Source of the DNA: Branchiostoma lanceolatum
Lineage: Eukaryota > Chordata > Leptocardii > Amphioxiformes > Branchiostomatidae
Assembly (NCBI RefSeq): GCF_035083965.1
Contig: NC_089735.1
Span: 6,474,001 to 6,538,000, forward strand
Length of the DNA: 64,000 nt
Direction: 5' to 3'
In this document: piece after piece, positions 1 to 34,231 of the stretch
Layout of the letters: each line of letters opens with the position of its first letter
Numbering within the stretch: position 1 is the first letter of the stretch
Translations under genes and position numbers: made by a program
Notes under the pieces: model-generated
Told to the model about the DNA's origin: nothing
What the model saw: the letters and a program-made list of their open reading frames with translations, nothing else
Databases searched by the model: none

Positions 1-175
1 CACTTAACATGACATTCCTCACTCCACCCATGCGTAAAAATGGGTACCTGACTTAAGTTGGGGAGGTTAAAGGCAGTGGAAGGAGAGGGATGGGCTCCAC
101 CTTCGATACTGTGCCCTAGACACAGTGGATAACAACCCACTGCTCGTTAGAACTTGAAACGGCTATGGCACCTTC
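1..175 (+). repeat. tRNA-derived SINE, family A (tail part)
   Basis: This stretch shares the body seen in other copies in the window (6975-7146, 37483-37556, 56738-57000 and 59925-60178). Shared blocks are 'gggtacctgact', 'gagggatgggctc' and 'ggataacaacccactgc'. The tRNA-like head is missing here, so it is a truncated or edge-cut copy. It lies inside RABGGTB, beyond the last exon visible in the window. Confidence 0.6.
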
Positions 176-451
176 ACCTTACCAATTACCTTTTTTGAAA
201 AGAGAAGAAACAGGCAAGTAAGGACAGTTGATTTAAGTCTTGATTGTGAATGAACTCACCAGTAGCTTCAGACAGGCTACAGCACAGAAGGAAAACCTGG
301 TGTCAACTTCACCTGCAACAAACAGAACAGTACATAAGCCACTTGGGCAACAGAAATCCTGCTGGAGGCAGCATCTATGGAGGATAGCCAAAGCTAAATA
401 TTTAAATGTGACAGAGAATTACCAAATACAGTATAAGCAGGGAACACCTAC

Positions 452-2629
452 CCCATTTGTCACCAAAAAAGGAACCATCGGGCTGTTGTAAGTTGGACAC
501 AAACTCCACAAGTTTGTCCACATTCACTGCATCTAATGCATCATAAAGGGTCAGGATCTGGATAGAAAAAGTAAACATTCAGGTACATGTATATGCAACA
601 AACACATTCTTTGAAATATAGTAAAGGTACCAAAAGTATGATCATGATTCTATGTTTGTGTCTTTGTTCAGACCCTTTCTATTTGTGCCTAGTGGCACAT
701 ATGGTGGCAAGTTCCCTTGCTGTTTTTGTAGCAGGGTATATTTTTACAGGAAGGGGTTGCCATCCCTGCCCCTTTAATAAGCTCGAGGCACCTAGACGAT
801 TTTTTTTATAGATGGGTTGAGATTTTTGTTCGTCCCATTGAGCATGGCTCCATCCTGGGACGGAGGGAAGGGTCCTGGAGACAGCCCTGGTTTTACAGTA
901 AAAGTGAGAGACGGAAAAAATCTTCACCTGTACAGCGCTGAGCGCGTAGAGAAGATGAGGGTCGTGTCCCACGCTGGCGCCGAACCCTCCGCAGTCGTGC
1001 TGACACGCCGCGACAAACTCCACCACCTGCTGACGGTCCATCCGCTCCAGCTGACCCAACAGGTCCATGGTCGTCAGACCCCAGTACATCCCGCTGAGAC
1101 GCAGGTACTCTGTCATGCAGTACTCCTGTAACACACAACATATCAGTACTACTGCACAACATGTCAACACTCAGGTACTCTGTCATACAGTACTCCTGTA
1201 ACACACAACATATCAGTACTACTGCACAACATGTCAACACTCAGGTACTCTGTCATACAGTACTCCTGTAACACACAACATATCAGTACTACTGCACAAC
1301 ATGTCAACACTCAGGTACTCTGTCATACAGTACTCCTGTAACACACAACATATCAGTACTACTGCACAACATGTCAACACTCAGGTACTCTGTCATACAG
1401 TACTCCTGTAACACACAACATATAAGTAATACTGTACAACATGTCAACACTCAGGTACTCTGTCATGCAGTACTCCTGTAACACACAACATATCAGTACT
1501 ACTGCACAACATGTCAACACTCAGGTACTCTGTCATACAGTACTCCTGTAACACACAACATATCAGTACTACTGTACAACATGTCAAAACTCAGGTACTC
1601 TGTCATACAGTACTCCTGTAACACACAACATATAAGTAATACTGTACAACATGTCAACCCTCAGGTACTCCGTCATAAAGTACTCCTGGAGGACAACCTT
1701 CCCAATGATCTTCGGAAGCAAAGAAACAGCCATCATCATCACAACACATTAGCACTAAGGTACTCCTGCATTGTTTTTGCTGTTTTCTCCTCTTCCTCCA
1801 TTCCAGACAAATAAGGTCAATGACCTGGACCAAACTGCTGTCACCATGGTTACTGGTTAAGTTACAAACACCCTTTGGGGATTGATCATATTATGTAGCA
1901 AGTGGCATGACAAAGATGGAGGGGGCCGTCACCATACATATGAAAGTGTGTGAGTAAGAATAAACAGAGGACTAGTTTGTTACATTAGCCTAGACCATGT
2001 GAAGGTAAACATTATGTATTTTCTTGCAAATGTTGCCTTTTAAGTTACAATTTTCATAACAAACTTACATAGTCATCCTTCTTTGCCCCATATAAAGCGA
2101 TGAAGTCAGCATGTTTATTCAGCAGTAAGTCAGAAGGTGCGTCTTCTGGGATGGTGACATCCTTGACTGGGGCACTCTGAATGTGGAGATAAGTATTGTC
2201 AGCATACTGCGGTAAATTCACTTAAAATTTGCAGCATGGTGAAAACCAAGTCATAATGCTTTCCGCAGTATTTTAGTACTGTAAAATGCAATTCAGTTCG
2301 TAGCGGTTTAATGTTCACGGTTTTCGCGGTAACTTCTTTAAACCATCCCAAATATGCTCGTTTTGTCTTCTGCCTGCCTAATACCATATTTTTTCAACTG
2401 CAAACTTGAACCACCATGAACACTCCATTTTCTTTCTTCTGCAAATAGCAGACTTAAAGATATTTACAGTACTCTAGTACCTATCATATACACAGTATGC
2501 AGGCTACAAAATGTATTCAAACTGTTAACACAATGGATATCATATAAGTAAATTAAGAGGTCATAGCAGTTCTAAACAAATGTACTAAGATTACCAGTAT
2601 TCTAATGATAACAGCATTGGCCTTACCAT
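452..2629 (-). CDS. RABGGTB: Rab geranylgeranyltransferase subunit beta, N-terminal part (gene runs off left edge)
   Basis: Catalytic beta subunit of RabGGTase (GGTase-II), which with the alpha subunit and REP attaches geranylgeranyl groups to C-terminal cysteines of Rab GTPases in the cytosol. Coding exons on the minus strand, 5' to 3': 2629-2627 (ATG only), 2176-2069, 1125-928, 557-452. Phases join cleanly, giving about 139 residues. The start [17 protein letters not shown] aligns without gaps with vertebrate RABGGTB. It is followed by [16 protein letters not shown] and [20 protein letters not shown], then the first alpha-alpha barrel (prenyltransferase) repeats, including [20 protein letters not shown]. 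The zinc-ligand half of the enzyme lies off the window. No further exon is visible in 1-451. The exon at 1125-928 begins inside a 70-bp tandem array. The first coding exon holds only the start codon, with acceptor at 2661 and donor at 2626. Identity is very sure; the exact 5' leader is not. Confidence 0.93.
688..812. repeat. SINE family B fragment, in RABGGTB intron
   Basis: The block 'gtagcagggtatattttta' followed by 'caggaaggggttgc' recurs at 49495-49695 and 58612-58875. The fullest copies carry, on the minus strand, a tRNA-like head with a B-box-like 'gttcaatcc'. This copy lacks the head. Confidence 0.55.
839..893. repeat. Terminal fragment of dispersed repeat family D
   Basis: Contains 'ccatcctgggacggaggga' and 'ctggagacagccct', found also at about 14455-14585, 15345-15595, 53525-53745 and 62555-62648. 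Ends of the type AGGGCTGTCTCCAG suggest a DNA transposon. The copy ends just past the donor of the RABGGTB exon at 928-1125. Confidence 0.5.
1091..1715. repeat. 70-bp tandem repeat, about nine units, copying a 3' splice site and exon start
   Basis: The block 'tactcctgtaacacacaaca' recurs exactly every 70 bases, at 1121, 1191, 1261, 1331, 1401, 1471, 1541 and 1611, with a diverged ninth at 1681. The leftmost unit overlaps the start of the RABGGTB exon at 1125. On the minus strand each unit therefore repeats the acceptor AG and the codons for EYCMTEYL. Units differ by only a few substitutions, so the array is young. The 70-base period is not a multiple of three. Confidence 0.95.
2205..2480. repeat. 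MITE family C ('TACTGTAAAT' palindromic type)
   Basis: Ends resemble 'actgcggtaaatt' and 'atttacagtactct', with internal 'ggttttcgcggtaact' and 'gcaaacttgaaccacca'. The same pattern of Cs and Gs around 'gcggtttt' and 'aaaccaccgc' is seen at 16390-16594, 17492-17699, 44295-44465, 45825-46030 and 51233-51413. It lies in the first coding intron of RABGGTB. Confidence 0.6.
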
Positions 2630-2660
2630 GGTTTGATGTGTTAGAGTTGACCTTCACAAC

Positions 2661-4334
2661 CTGCAGATATAAGTAACAAGGATGGTGAGTTAGAGCATGT
2701 ACATGTTACATGTACTTCAAATGCAATCGTGCTGTTTGAAAGGGACCAAAATATCTAAATTTTTCAGTGTATTGAGTATCAATGAAAGTAATGTTGAAAA
2801 AGGCAAAGGCTGACCGGATGTTCCCGTCAACAATTTTTTTGGCGCACAAATTTTGCACAATTGACACCGTAAGGACAGGATGTTCTTGTCAATAAAAAAA
2901 TTGCGGATGCTTAAGAATTTCTTAGCCTGCCAACCCTGTCAACCTACAAGAAGGAATTGTGGCCCCTGTAGGTCAAGTTTATACCCTAACCAAAGGCTAC
3001 AGTTCAAAGTTCAAAGTCATCCAATCATATTGAGCTTCAGGACATTTGCATATCATGTGAACCATTGACAGGAAGAATGGTGGCATGGCATTTGTAACAT
3101 CAGTCTTAACATGCTACATTCGTTTTTATCCAGCTGAATTGTTGAATTCTGTAGCAAATATCGTGCACCTAGATGAATCACCTTCAACAACGTGTTGGGC
3201 ATGTTTGTTTACTGGTGTGTTTTAGCACCAGATCTAGTTTATTCGGGAGAAGAATCTGCTATGTATATAATAACCGCCATCTAAGGTAAAGTACCTATGC
3301 CCTTAAGTACCTTGTCTTTCAATGGTATACCCTGTTATTTTTGATGCCATGGTTGGTTTTTAAATACAAACGTTACGTACTAGTTGTGGTTTCATGGCGT
3401 TTAAGGTTTCCCTACATCGGTGGATATATTACATGTATTTGTTTCAAGGGATCAAAACATCTGTAACAGTCAGAAATCCTCCCCAAACTTAGCAAATGTG
3501 TCAACTTACTGCTAAAACAGTGCTATGTTGGGTTAATTCTACGTCGATCATCGATGCAGTGGTAACTTAATTTTCAAGATGGCGCCAAAGCCTGCATAAA
3601 TTATGAGCAGCTGACTTCGTGATTTCCCACCTAAACGACTTGAAGTTTTGTTGGTTAGCCAGAGGGTGAATTATGTATTTCATTTCAATATAGAGGGTAA
3701 TAAAATACCGATTCCCAGCTTCGGGATTCCTAGCTTCGGAGGTAACGTTAGCTTCCATAATTTATAATTTTTCAGAAGAGATCCCCAGTTTTTCCGCTCA
3801 GGTGCGGTAGGCGGCGTAACTGGTGATAGATTCGACTCGACAATTGAATAGAATAACCTTTAACCTTTCCCTCACCTGAGCTGTAGGTGTGTACCAACTA
3901 CGTCCTTTGCAAAACAAAGCAACCTTGGTTGTGTTGCAGTTCCACTCCTGCTTAGGTTGCTCATTCGTGACGTGTAACCTTTGACCTATTCATTCTCGAC
4001 GATACCACTATGATTAGGGCAGGCTAAGATATGTTATCAAAATTGACCCTGATAGTGATAGCGTTTTAGAAATACAGAAGCGTATCAAAGTTACAAAATT
4101 AATTTATCTCTGTTAAGATGCTATCGTTATTTTGCATCTATAAGAGCAGTTATGATACAGTTCAGTAGATAACGATTAGTATTAAACACCTATGTTTTGA
4201 GTGGTAACTACCATGCTCGTATATGTGCCCACGCCCATAGAAAATCGTCCACTTCGCTGTCAGACAGAACGGGGAGACTCGCTGCACAAAGAGCGGGACT
4301 TGGGCGCTGGCAACTGCTGTTCAATCACTCAACA
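2661..4334. promoter_or_regulatory. Shared upstream region between RABGGTB (-) and ADK (+)
   Basis: No coding exon is visible. The two genes are head-to-head, so both promoters must lie here. A YY1-type CAAGATGGCG is at 3575-3584 and a TAACGTTA at 3743. The stretch just before the ADK start (about 4230-4334) is more GC- and CpG-rich than its surroundings. No TATA box could be placed with confidence. The RABGGTB 5' leader exon boundary at 2660 is predicted from a CTGCAG acceptor; its first exon was not identified. Confidence 0.5.
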
Positions 4335-9817
<5,483 letters not shown>

Positions 9818-9921
9818 AACAGCACATTACTACAACATCATAACAGGAACGGTTGTCTTCTGTGGGAGTCCCTTCAGTTATATGGCATCTGTTCTGAAAT
9901 GTCACAAACTGGCATCTTCTT

Positions 9922-9927
9922 AATAAA
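9922..9927 (+). other. Poly(A) signal of ADK
   Basis: AATAAA about 105 bases after the ADK stop codon. Confidence 0.7.
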
Positions 9928-10953
9928 TTATGAACTTGCCACATTTACCTGTCTGTTCTTTTTGAGGACTTGAGAATACCTAGATTGAAATTTTCAAGCA
10001 AAAGTCCATAGGTGTTATATGTCCTAGGATACATTACTGGTAAATGGACCAGGCTGTTCATTTGACTCGGAAGGCTAAGAAGCACCAATTCAATTACTTA
10101 TAGGACCACTTTAGTGAGGGATGGGGATGATATTGATACCATAGATTGTCTGGACCTGGCTTGTTTGGTTCACAAGCCAAGACAAGGGACAATGCAACTG
10201 TTCAGTTTTCACTCCGGAGACAAGAACTGTAAAAATTGTAAGAGTTTGGCACATCATTTTATTTCCCGAATTAGTTTGGGGCTAAGCATCATTGAACTAA
10301 TTTTTTCAAAGACATTTTTGTCAATTGAACAGCTGTATTTGGAGATCCTGAAAACTTGTAGAGAAGTAGTCAGTTGTTCTAGAGCAAAAGGACATGTCTT
10401 TTCATAGACGACCAGAAGTCAACAGACTTGCAACATTGCATTTCACATTTAATTTTGCGAGCAGTCACTTCTCAATGTGTACTGAGTTCTTAATTATCAT
10501 GTATAAACAGCAAGATATGGTACATCATGTTGACAGAGTATCAATGGAATGCTCCATTTATGAACAAGTTTTAAACAGCTTCCACTACCTACCATGTCCT
10601 ACAGTTATAACATGTCAATCATGCCATACGCCTGACCTACACGTGAAAATTAGCAAATGTCCCTGAAACTTGTGAAAAACTTGGAAATCAAATGTGAAAG
10701 GTAAGCTATACACAAATATTTAAAGTTATACAAAAAGAGAAGTCTTCAACAATAGACTACATGTACATCGAGTGAAAGTTGTCGTCTCAATCAACTTTCT
10801 TCACTTGCAGCTCTCATCAAGATACATTTGAAATAGAATAAAACATACAAGAGTAACAAAGCAGACAATTCCTACAAATCGTGGAGAGAAATAAGTCCTT
10901 TATCTCCAGCTTTCCTAATACCCAGATAGTTGGTCTTCACACCCAGACCTAAG
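9928..10953. other. Convergent 3' region between ADK and KAT6
   Basis: No coding sequence supported. It is probably the KAT6 3' UTR read on the minus strand. An AATAAA on the minus strand (TTTATT at 10258-10263) is a plausible end for KAT6, about 690 bases after its stop codon. Confidence 0.45.
10258..10263 (-). other. Candidate poly(A) signal of KAT6
   Basis: AATAAA on the minus strand, downstream of the KAT6 stop at 10956-10954. Weaker alternatives are possible. Confidence 0.4.
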
Positions 10954-29064
<18,111 letters not shown>

Positions 29065-29117
29065 GGTCAGTCACACAGGGACATGGTACTTGGCAAAGTC
29101 ACATGGCACTCCTGCAC
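29065..29117 (-). promoter_or_regulatory. KAT6 5' leader with a start-stop uORF and a 5-codon uORF
   Basis: Predicted 5' UTR part of the first coding exon (acceptor AG at 29119-29118). On the minus strand an ATG at 29104 is followed at once by TGA. A second ATG at 29084 opens M-S-L-C-D and stops at 29067, two bases before the main ATG at 29064. Confidence 0.55.
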
Positions 29118-30900
29118 CTGGAATTGTAGCCATCTTCAATAAATAAAACAGCTACAAGAAACACTCAACACTCTATAGTTACCAGCATTAGTTTCATATC
29201 TACCATATTCATACATCAATGAGGGTTGCACATCCAGGTAATAATATATGCAAGGTAACAGTTACTCAAGCAACTGGATAGGTTTTGGAACTAGATAGAG
29301 TTTATCTATCCAGTTCCCTGACTAACTCTTACCTTGCGTATCATATTCATAATTCTGACTTAGCAATTATAGAGTATGCTCTTTGATAAACAACATGTCT
29401 AATCATGCAAGTATATAGTGATCAACCTGCAAAACATTATGTCCCAAACCTTGCAATGTGTTGTTGAGTATGAAATAGATAACAAACATTGATATGTAAT
29501 TTTTGACACCTCGTCGGATTAATTACCATCTGTTACACCCATATTTAGAAGGATTATTCATTTGAAGAAACTGACACTTAGTATCTTCCATACTGTAAGT
29601 CAGCACATCTTACTACCAGAGTATCACAATTAGCTGATGAGCTACAACAATTTTCTCCACTACACAACACGCTTTTAAAATGGCCTTGATTCTCTAAGTC
29701 AGATAGAAAAAATGCCCGAACATGCCCATAATTTTCCTAAGCATATGGCTAGTATTGTACTAGTAATAGCTTTACTATAAACAATACAGATTTGACAAAA
29801 CACAACACTAAGAGAATAACATTACAACCATAGTACCTTCATAAGACCTTGACTTGTTGATAAACAATCATCCCTCAAACATGCATTGTCTTGGTTTAGG
29901 AAGACCATCTTTATATCAACTAAGTGCAAATTTATGCACTGACTCATGCAGCTATCCTTGACTCATGCACTGTACGGCATAGCCACTTCCTAAAAAAAAC
30001 ATGTTGCCCCCCTCCCTCCTTTCAACACACAAACAAACCTTACCTAATTGCTGAAAACCTTGAACAGACATCTATCTAGACTACAAAATGTATTTTGAAA
30101 CCTCTATCTAACATTTCTTAGCAAAAGTCGTGATTTTGTCACACCAGTGTTCGTTCCGTTGCTGTTTTTGTGGATACAACATGAGTCATGACCCCATTAG
30201 TGTGGTTTTGTCCTGTATAACAACCAAGCAACATGAGAAACAAAGAAGGTCAACAACAATAACCACAACCAACTGAACATTTCTACAAACTTTTTCGCGG
30301 TGCCTAGACAATCTAGGTATCTTGCTAGGAAGTCGAGGCTCACAAAAACATAAATTACCTGACAAAAGAGGGAGCAAAATGTTGATAATTCGTGGCGTGG
30401 AGTCCTCATGAACAAAAGCCTATCCCATCATTCCCTCCGAAGAGGGAGGGGGGCGATGCGATTTTGCCTCACAAAACGTTCTCTGCAAGCGTTAATTCAC
30501 TAAAACACACATTCAGTCCGTTTCTTACGAACTATAGGATGTGGTGGTTTTATATCGTGGCGCACGGATGCAAGGGAAAGCATTGTTGTTGGGACATATC
30601 CTCTAAACTAGGTCGAATGTTATTCGGTAATATGAGGTCGCATCAGCTTGCTAATCTGGCGTCACGATCACGTTCCAATCAACCCATTTATGGTTACAAT
30701 TGCGAGCTCCATATGAACAACAGGGCTGCTACACTCCCCTCAACCACATTTTTTTAAAATCCGTCCATGCATTCCCGACGTGATCTGTTGTCCTGCAAGG
30801 TGAAAACATCAATAATTTGTCACGTTAAAATGACATGAAAACAAACCTTTGAGCTGGCAAGATGGCGGATGGAATGTCCAAGCAATTGAAGACTACCCGG
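29118..30900 (-). other. KAT6 first intron(s) and probable promoter
   Basis: No coding exon supported. The start of transcription was not located. A CAAGATGGCGG motif (YY1 type) at 30858-30867 lies about 1.8 kb upstream of the KAT6 ATG and is the best promoter candidate. Around 29258-29335 there is a hairpin-like repeat (actcaagcaactggatagg) related to pieces near 50915-51035. Confidence 0.4.
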
Positions 30901-31986
30901 AAGTGGACGTTTAACGGCTTTTTCTAGAGAATCATTAGATACTGGCTATGCATCGTGACTTACCTTGTAACACACTAACGAATCGGATAGATTTGAGTGT
31001 AAGATTACTTTGTTGACGGTTCTTGCACACAACTATGTTCAGAACAAAACCTTCTGTGGAACCCCAGCCAGCAACGTCAAACCGACAGTAGGGAGAATAG
31101 AGTACGACATCAGTAGTCCAGAGTGTAGTATTTATCCAATTTGTGGGCAATCAGTCAAATATATTGGTTCAATATTACAAAAAGTGTAACAGTATATGTG
31201 CTTATTTGTAATTTTTGCCTATATATCTTATACGTGACCACAAAATATCAACTATGGACGTTAAGTAGTAGACCGTACATTTAACTTCTTTCAACCAATA
31301 TGGCAGAGGCCTCTGAAGGCTAGCAGATGCCAGCTTTAGAAAGGGCAGGATGATTACATGCAAATATAACGTTAGCAGGTTTGCTATTATGCATCCAAAC
31401 TGTCTTCTACAACATCGTTCGCTGATTCTAGAAGGCGATAGTTAGCAGAGTTCAATGCTACGTGCTGTTAAAGTCATGTGATCCGAAGTTGAACAGGTCC
31501 CATGACATGTAGTTCAAGCCCTGGACGTTTAGTGTCGTTATTATTCAGCGCTCCAAATGCAAGCCCCTGCTGAGTGCCCCGCCACTCATAACAATCGTTT
31601 TGGCAACGGACTGACGAGGGGCTGTAGGCGAGTAACTGAGTGATCATAGAAGATGGCCATTTGATAGACTAGATGCTAGTACCGTAAATTATTACAATAT
31701 TTATATTCTAGCGATTGCATTATGGAGATGTGCTATGATCTTCAACTTTCAAGCACGAAGCTAGTATATATCAGTACACACCTTGATGCTTTTTAACCTT
31801 TTGGTTTGTGTTTTTTTGCATGGGTGCTTTTCAGGCCCTGTGTGCTTTCTGTAAGGCAGAACTTTCTTGTATTGAGCAGCTTTTCATTCTTTCTCTTTTG
31901 AGATTCGAATGATTTTTGTGTAACGTTAACGTTCCCAGAAAAAAAAACACACAATAATAAAACAACAACTTTAAAACCGATTTTTT

Positions 31987-32075
31987 TTCGTAGAAAGTTA
32001 TTAGTTGTCGTGGTTCCCAATAAAACAAGAACAACTGAAAAGCGCATTATTTTCGTAGAAAGTTATTAGTTGTCG
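31987..32075. repeat. Direct repeat pair
   Basis: The block ttcgtagaaagttattagtt (plus gtcg) occurs twice, 63 bases apart, with no intervening duplication. Confidence 0.8.
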
Positions 32076-32863
32076 AAAGCCATCATACAACTACTGTATC
32101 ACATCAGCTATCCTTTTGCATTACGCGAAAAGTGGAATCGTTGACTCGTATTTGTATTAAACTGACATATATTTGGATGAACTTGGAAAGAAAAAGATAA
32201 TTGTTCAACTTCCGAATGATTGATGGTCCGAAATGGAAAAAAATAGTACCCGCTTTCAAAGCCAGTGTGGGAAAGTATTCGCGATAGTCTTGCGGGAAGT
32301 GCAGGAAATGGCGTTGGCAAATTCAAAAGACTCCCTGGTTGTTTTTCGTCTCGATCGCGAGCGCTCGACACTGACAAGGACTGAGCAAGAACCGAGTGAG
32401 CAGAAAGTATCAAGCCAAGTAGGATCTTGGAGTCGACCATCGTCGTCGATGCCCTATTGCGAGTAAATTATTAGATTATCAGACATCCGCCTTTGTTCCA
32501 CTTCGAGTAACGCCATAGGTGTTACCTCCCAGGTGAGGAGAACTAACGTTACCAACCGTATCTCCTTACCGAATCTAAGACAGACACCGCCGTGGGCGCT
32601 GTCTCACTGATCATACAGACGTTTCTTATGTATGCGAGCCTTAAGGAGTAAACGGACACTCGCCAGACAGAAGCAGCCTTTGGCAGACAAAGATCTTATC
32701 ATTGCGAATCTGAGTGTGCGACACTTTCTCAAGATCAGTACAACACCGTCGCCCAGGTATACCACGATAACAACGTTACTTATGTAATAACAGATCTAGA
32801 GTGCTGTTCTTGACGCCAGTCCCCCAAGACAAACTGCATCAGGACAAGGCTCTACAAGCAGAT

Positions 32864-33014
32864 GTTAGGCTCCGGTTGCTTTTGTCGTCTTTTTATGCGT
32901 CTGCAACTTTCTATTTTGTCAAGTTTTTTTTTTTCGGCCAGCCTAACCTGACAAAAAAGAAAGCCCGACAAAAACGCATAAAAACACGTCAAAAACAGCC
33001 GATCGAACCTAACC
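32864..33014. repeat. Imperfect fold-back element
   Basis: Left arm 'ttaggctccggttgcttttg' through 'tttttatgcgt' pairs with right arm 'acgcataaaaaca' through 'ccgatcgaaccta'. Confidence 0.6.
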
Positions 33015-34231
33015 TGTACTTGGAGAGTAGGTAAGACATATGAAAGGAAAGTATATCCTACTTTTAAATTTAAGAGAAAAAAAATGCTCAATGAGAAACT
33101 TTTAGAATGGAATATTAAACGTGTTAACGTTACTAATCAGTTTATCCAGTAGACGAGATAGAACAGAAATGCAAAAGAAAACGCATGAAGCGCCATTATT
33201 CTGTGTCCAACTTTGGGAATGGCAGATTTTGAAAGGTTTGAAACGTAGGCGCAGACGAGACCCGACCGGCGTTGGTGGCGAACGTTACTGCACCATGATG
33301 GTATGTTGTAGTAAGTCTGAGTATTACCTGTTTAGGCTACAGAAAAACGCTACATGAACCTGTGTAATGCTGATGTTATGCCGAGCACTGCTCGTGTCGC
33401 AGTTTGATCTCATTGAATCATACGCGGCATGGCGTGGGCTTGTTGTTGTGAAGAAAGACATGTCGTTGAACTTGTAGTATGTTTGAACACGCCCCCATAC
33501 GCGTGTATATTACGTCGGTTATTTTCTCCTTTTCCAAATATGGCAGGAACGCCAGAAAACAATTGTTACACGCACTTTTACGTATCATGATATGTTTGCT
33601 CTAGTTTTATGTGATGTATGAAATTTATTTTCTTAGCGGCACAAGGAAGTACCAGATAAAACAAAGTGCAGACTGTTTATAGTAACGGTCCAATTGTGCT
33701 ATTTTGGGACACTGGAAGTTTTAATGAGTGACATAAACAATTGTTGCCCCTCCCTCTCCATTTGAGGACCAAGCGATCAATAACCAGCCATGACCCCACT
33801 TGAACAGAAACGCTCGAAGTCCTTCTACAAATAGATAACCTTATATGGGTATAACTCCCGGGTCAGAGCCCAGAGAAACACACCTGTGGTATGGAATGTC
33901 GGGGAAACAAAGGTCTCGCCTCCGACGTCATAGGTAAACACAGCCTGAGGGCAAACAAGTCGGAAATCGGATGGATCTACGTGGGAAAGGCTTGAAGCTT
34001 CGTTGTTCGTCACCACTAATTGTCTTGCTATGTCAAGCGCCGGTAGCACAAGGTATAAAAGCTGAGTTTTCCGGACAACATTCACACATAGTTTTCCTGT
34101 ACCTGACTGCGCTCTGGTCGCTTAGATTGCTTGTTTTCTATAACAACAACTCTGCTACTACGAAAAGGGGTGTGTATATCATACCTCGTGTCACATTGGA
34201 GTTACCCGGATCGCTGTTATTGTCAAATAAG

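Larger units (their letters stand above)
30901..34231. other. Intergenic DNA between KAT6 and EGF-like gene 1
   Basis: No gene could be supported. Content: four TAACGTTA palindromes (31367, 31921, 32544, 33125), a short direct repeat (31987-32075) and a fold-back element (32864-33014). Open frames up to 110 codons occur but lack family similarity or splice support. Confidence 0.5.

Noticed and set aside
893..1240. 115-codon minus-strand open frame containing EYCMTEYL twice
   Set aside because: Produced by reading through two units of the 70-bp array. Only the part after the acceptor at 1125 is real RABGGTB exon, and in a different frame.
1091..1715. Regularly spaced repeats resembling a CRISPR array
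   Set aside because: Units are contiguous 70-mers with no variable spacers, in a eukaryotic intron.
32108..32440. 110-codon minus-strand open frame with a signal-peptide-like start (ILLGLILSAHSVLAQS)
   Set aside because: Tempting as a small secreted protein, but there is no domain, no splice context, no poly(A) signal and no family match. Kept only as a low-probability candidate.
33121..33357. 78-codon basic plus-strand frame (KRRRRRDP)
   Set aside because: Isolated, no family features, begins in a TAACGTTA-containing intergenic stretch.
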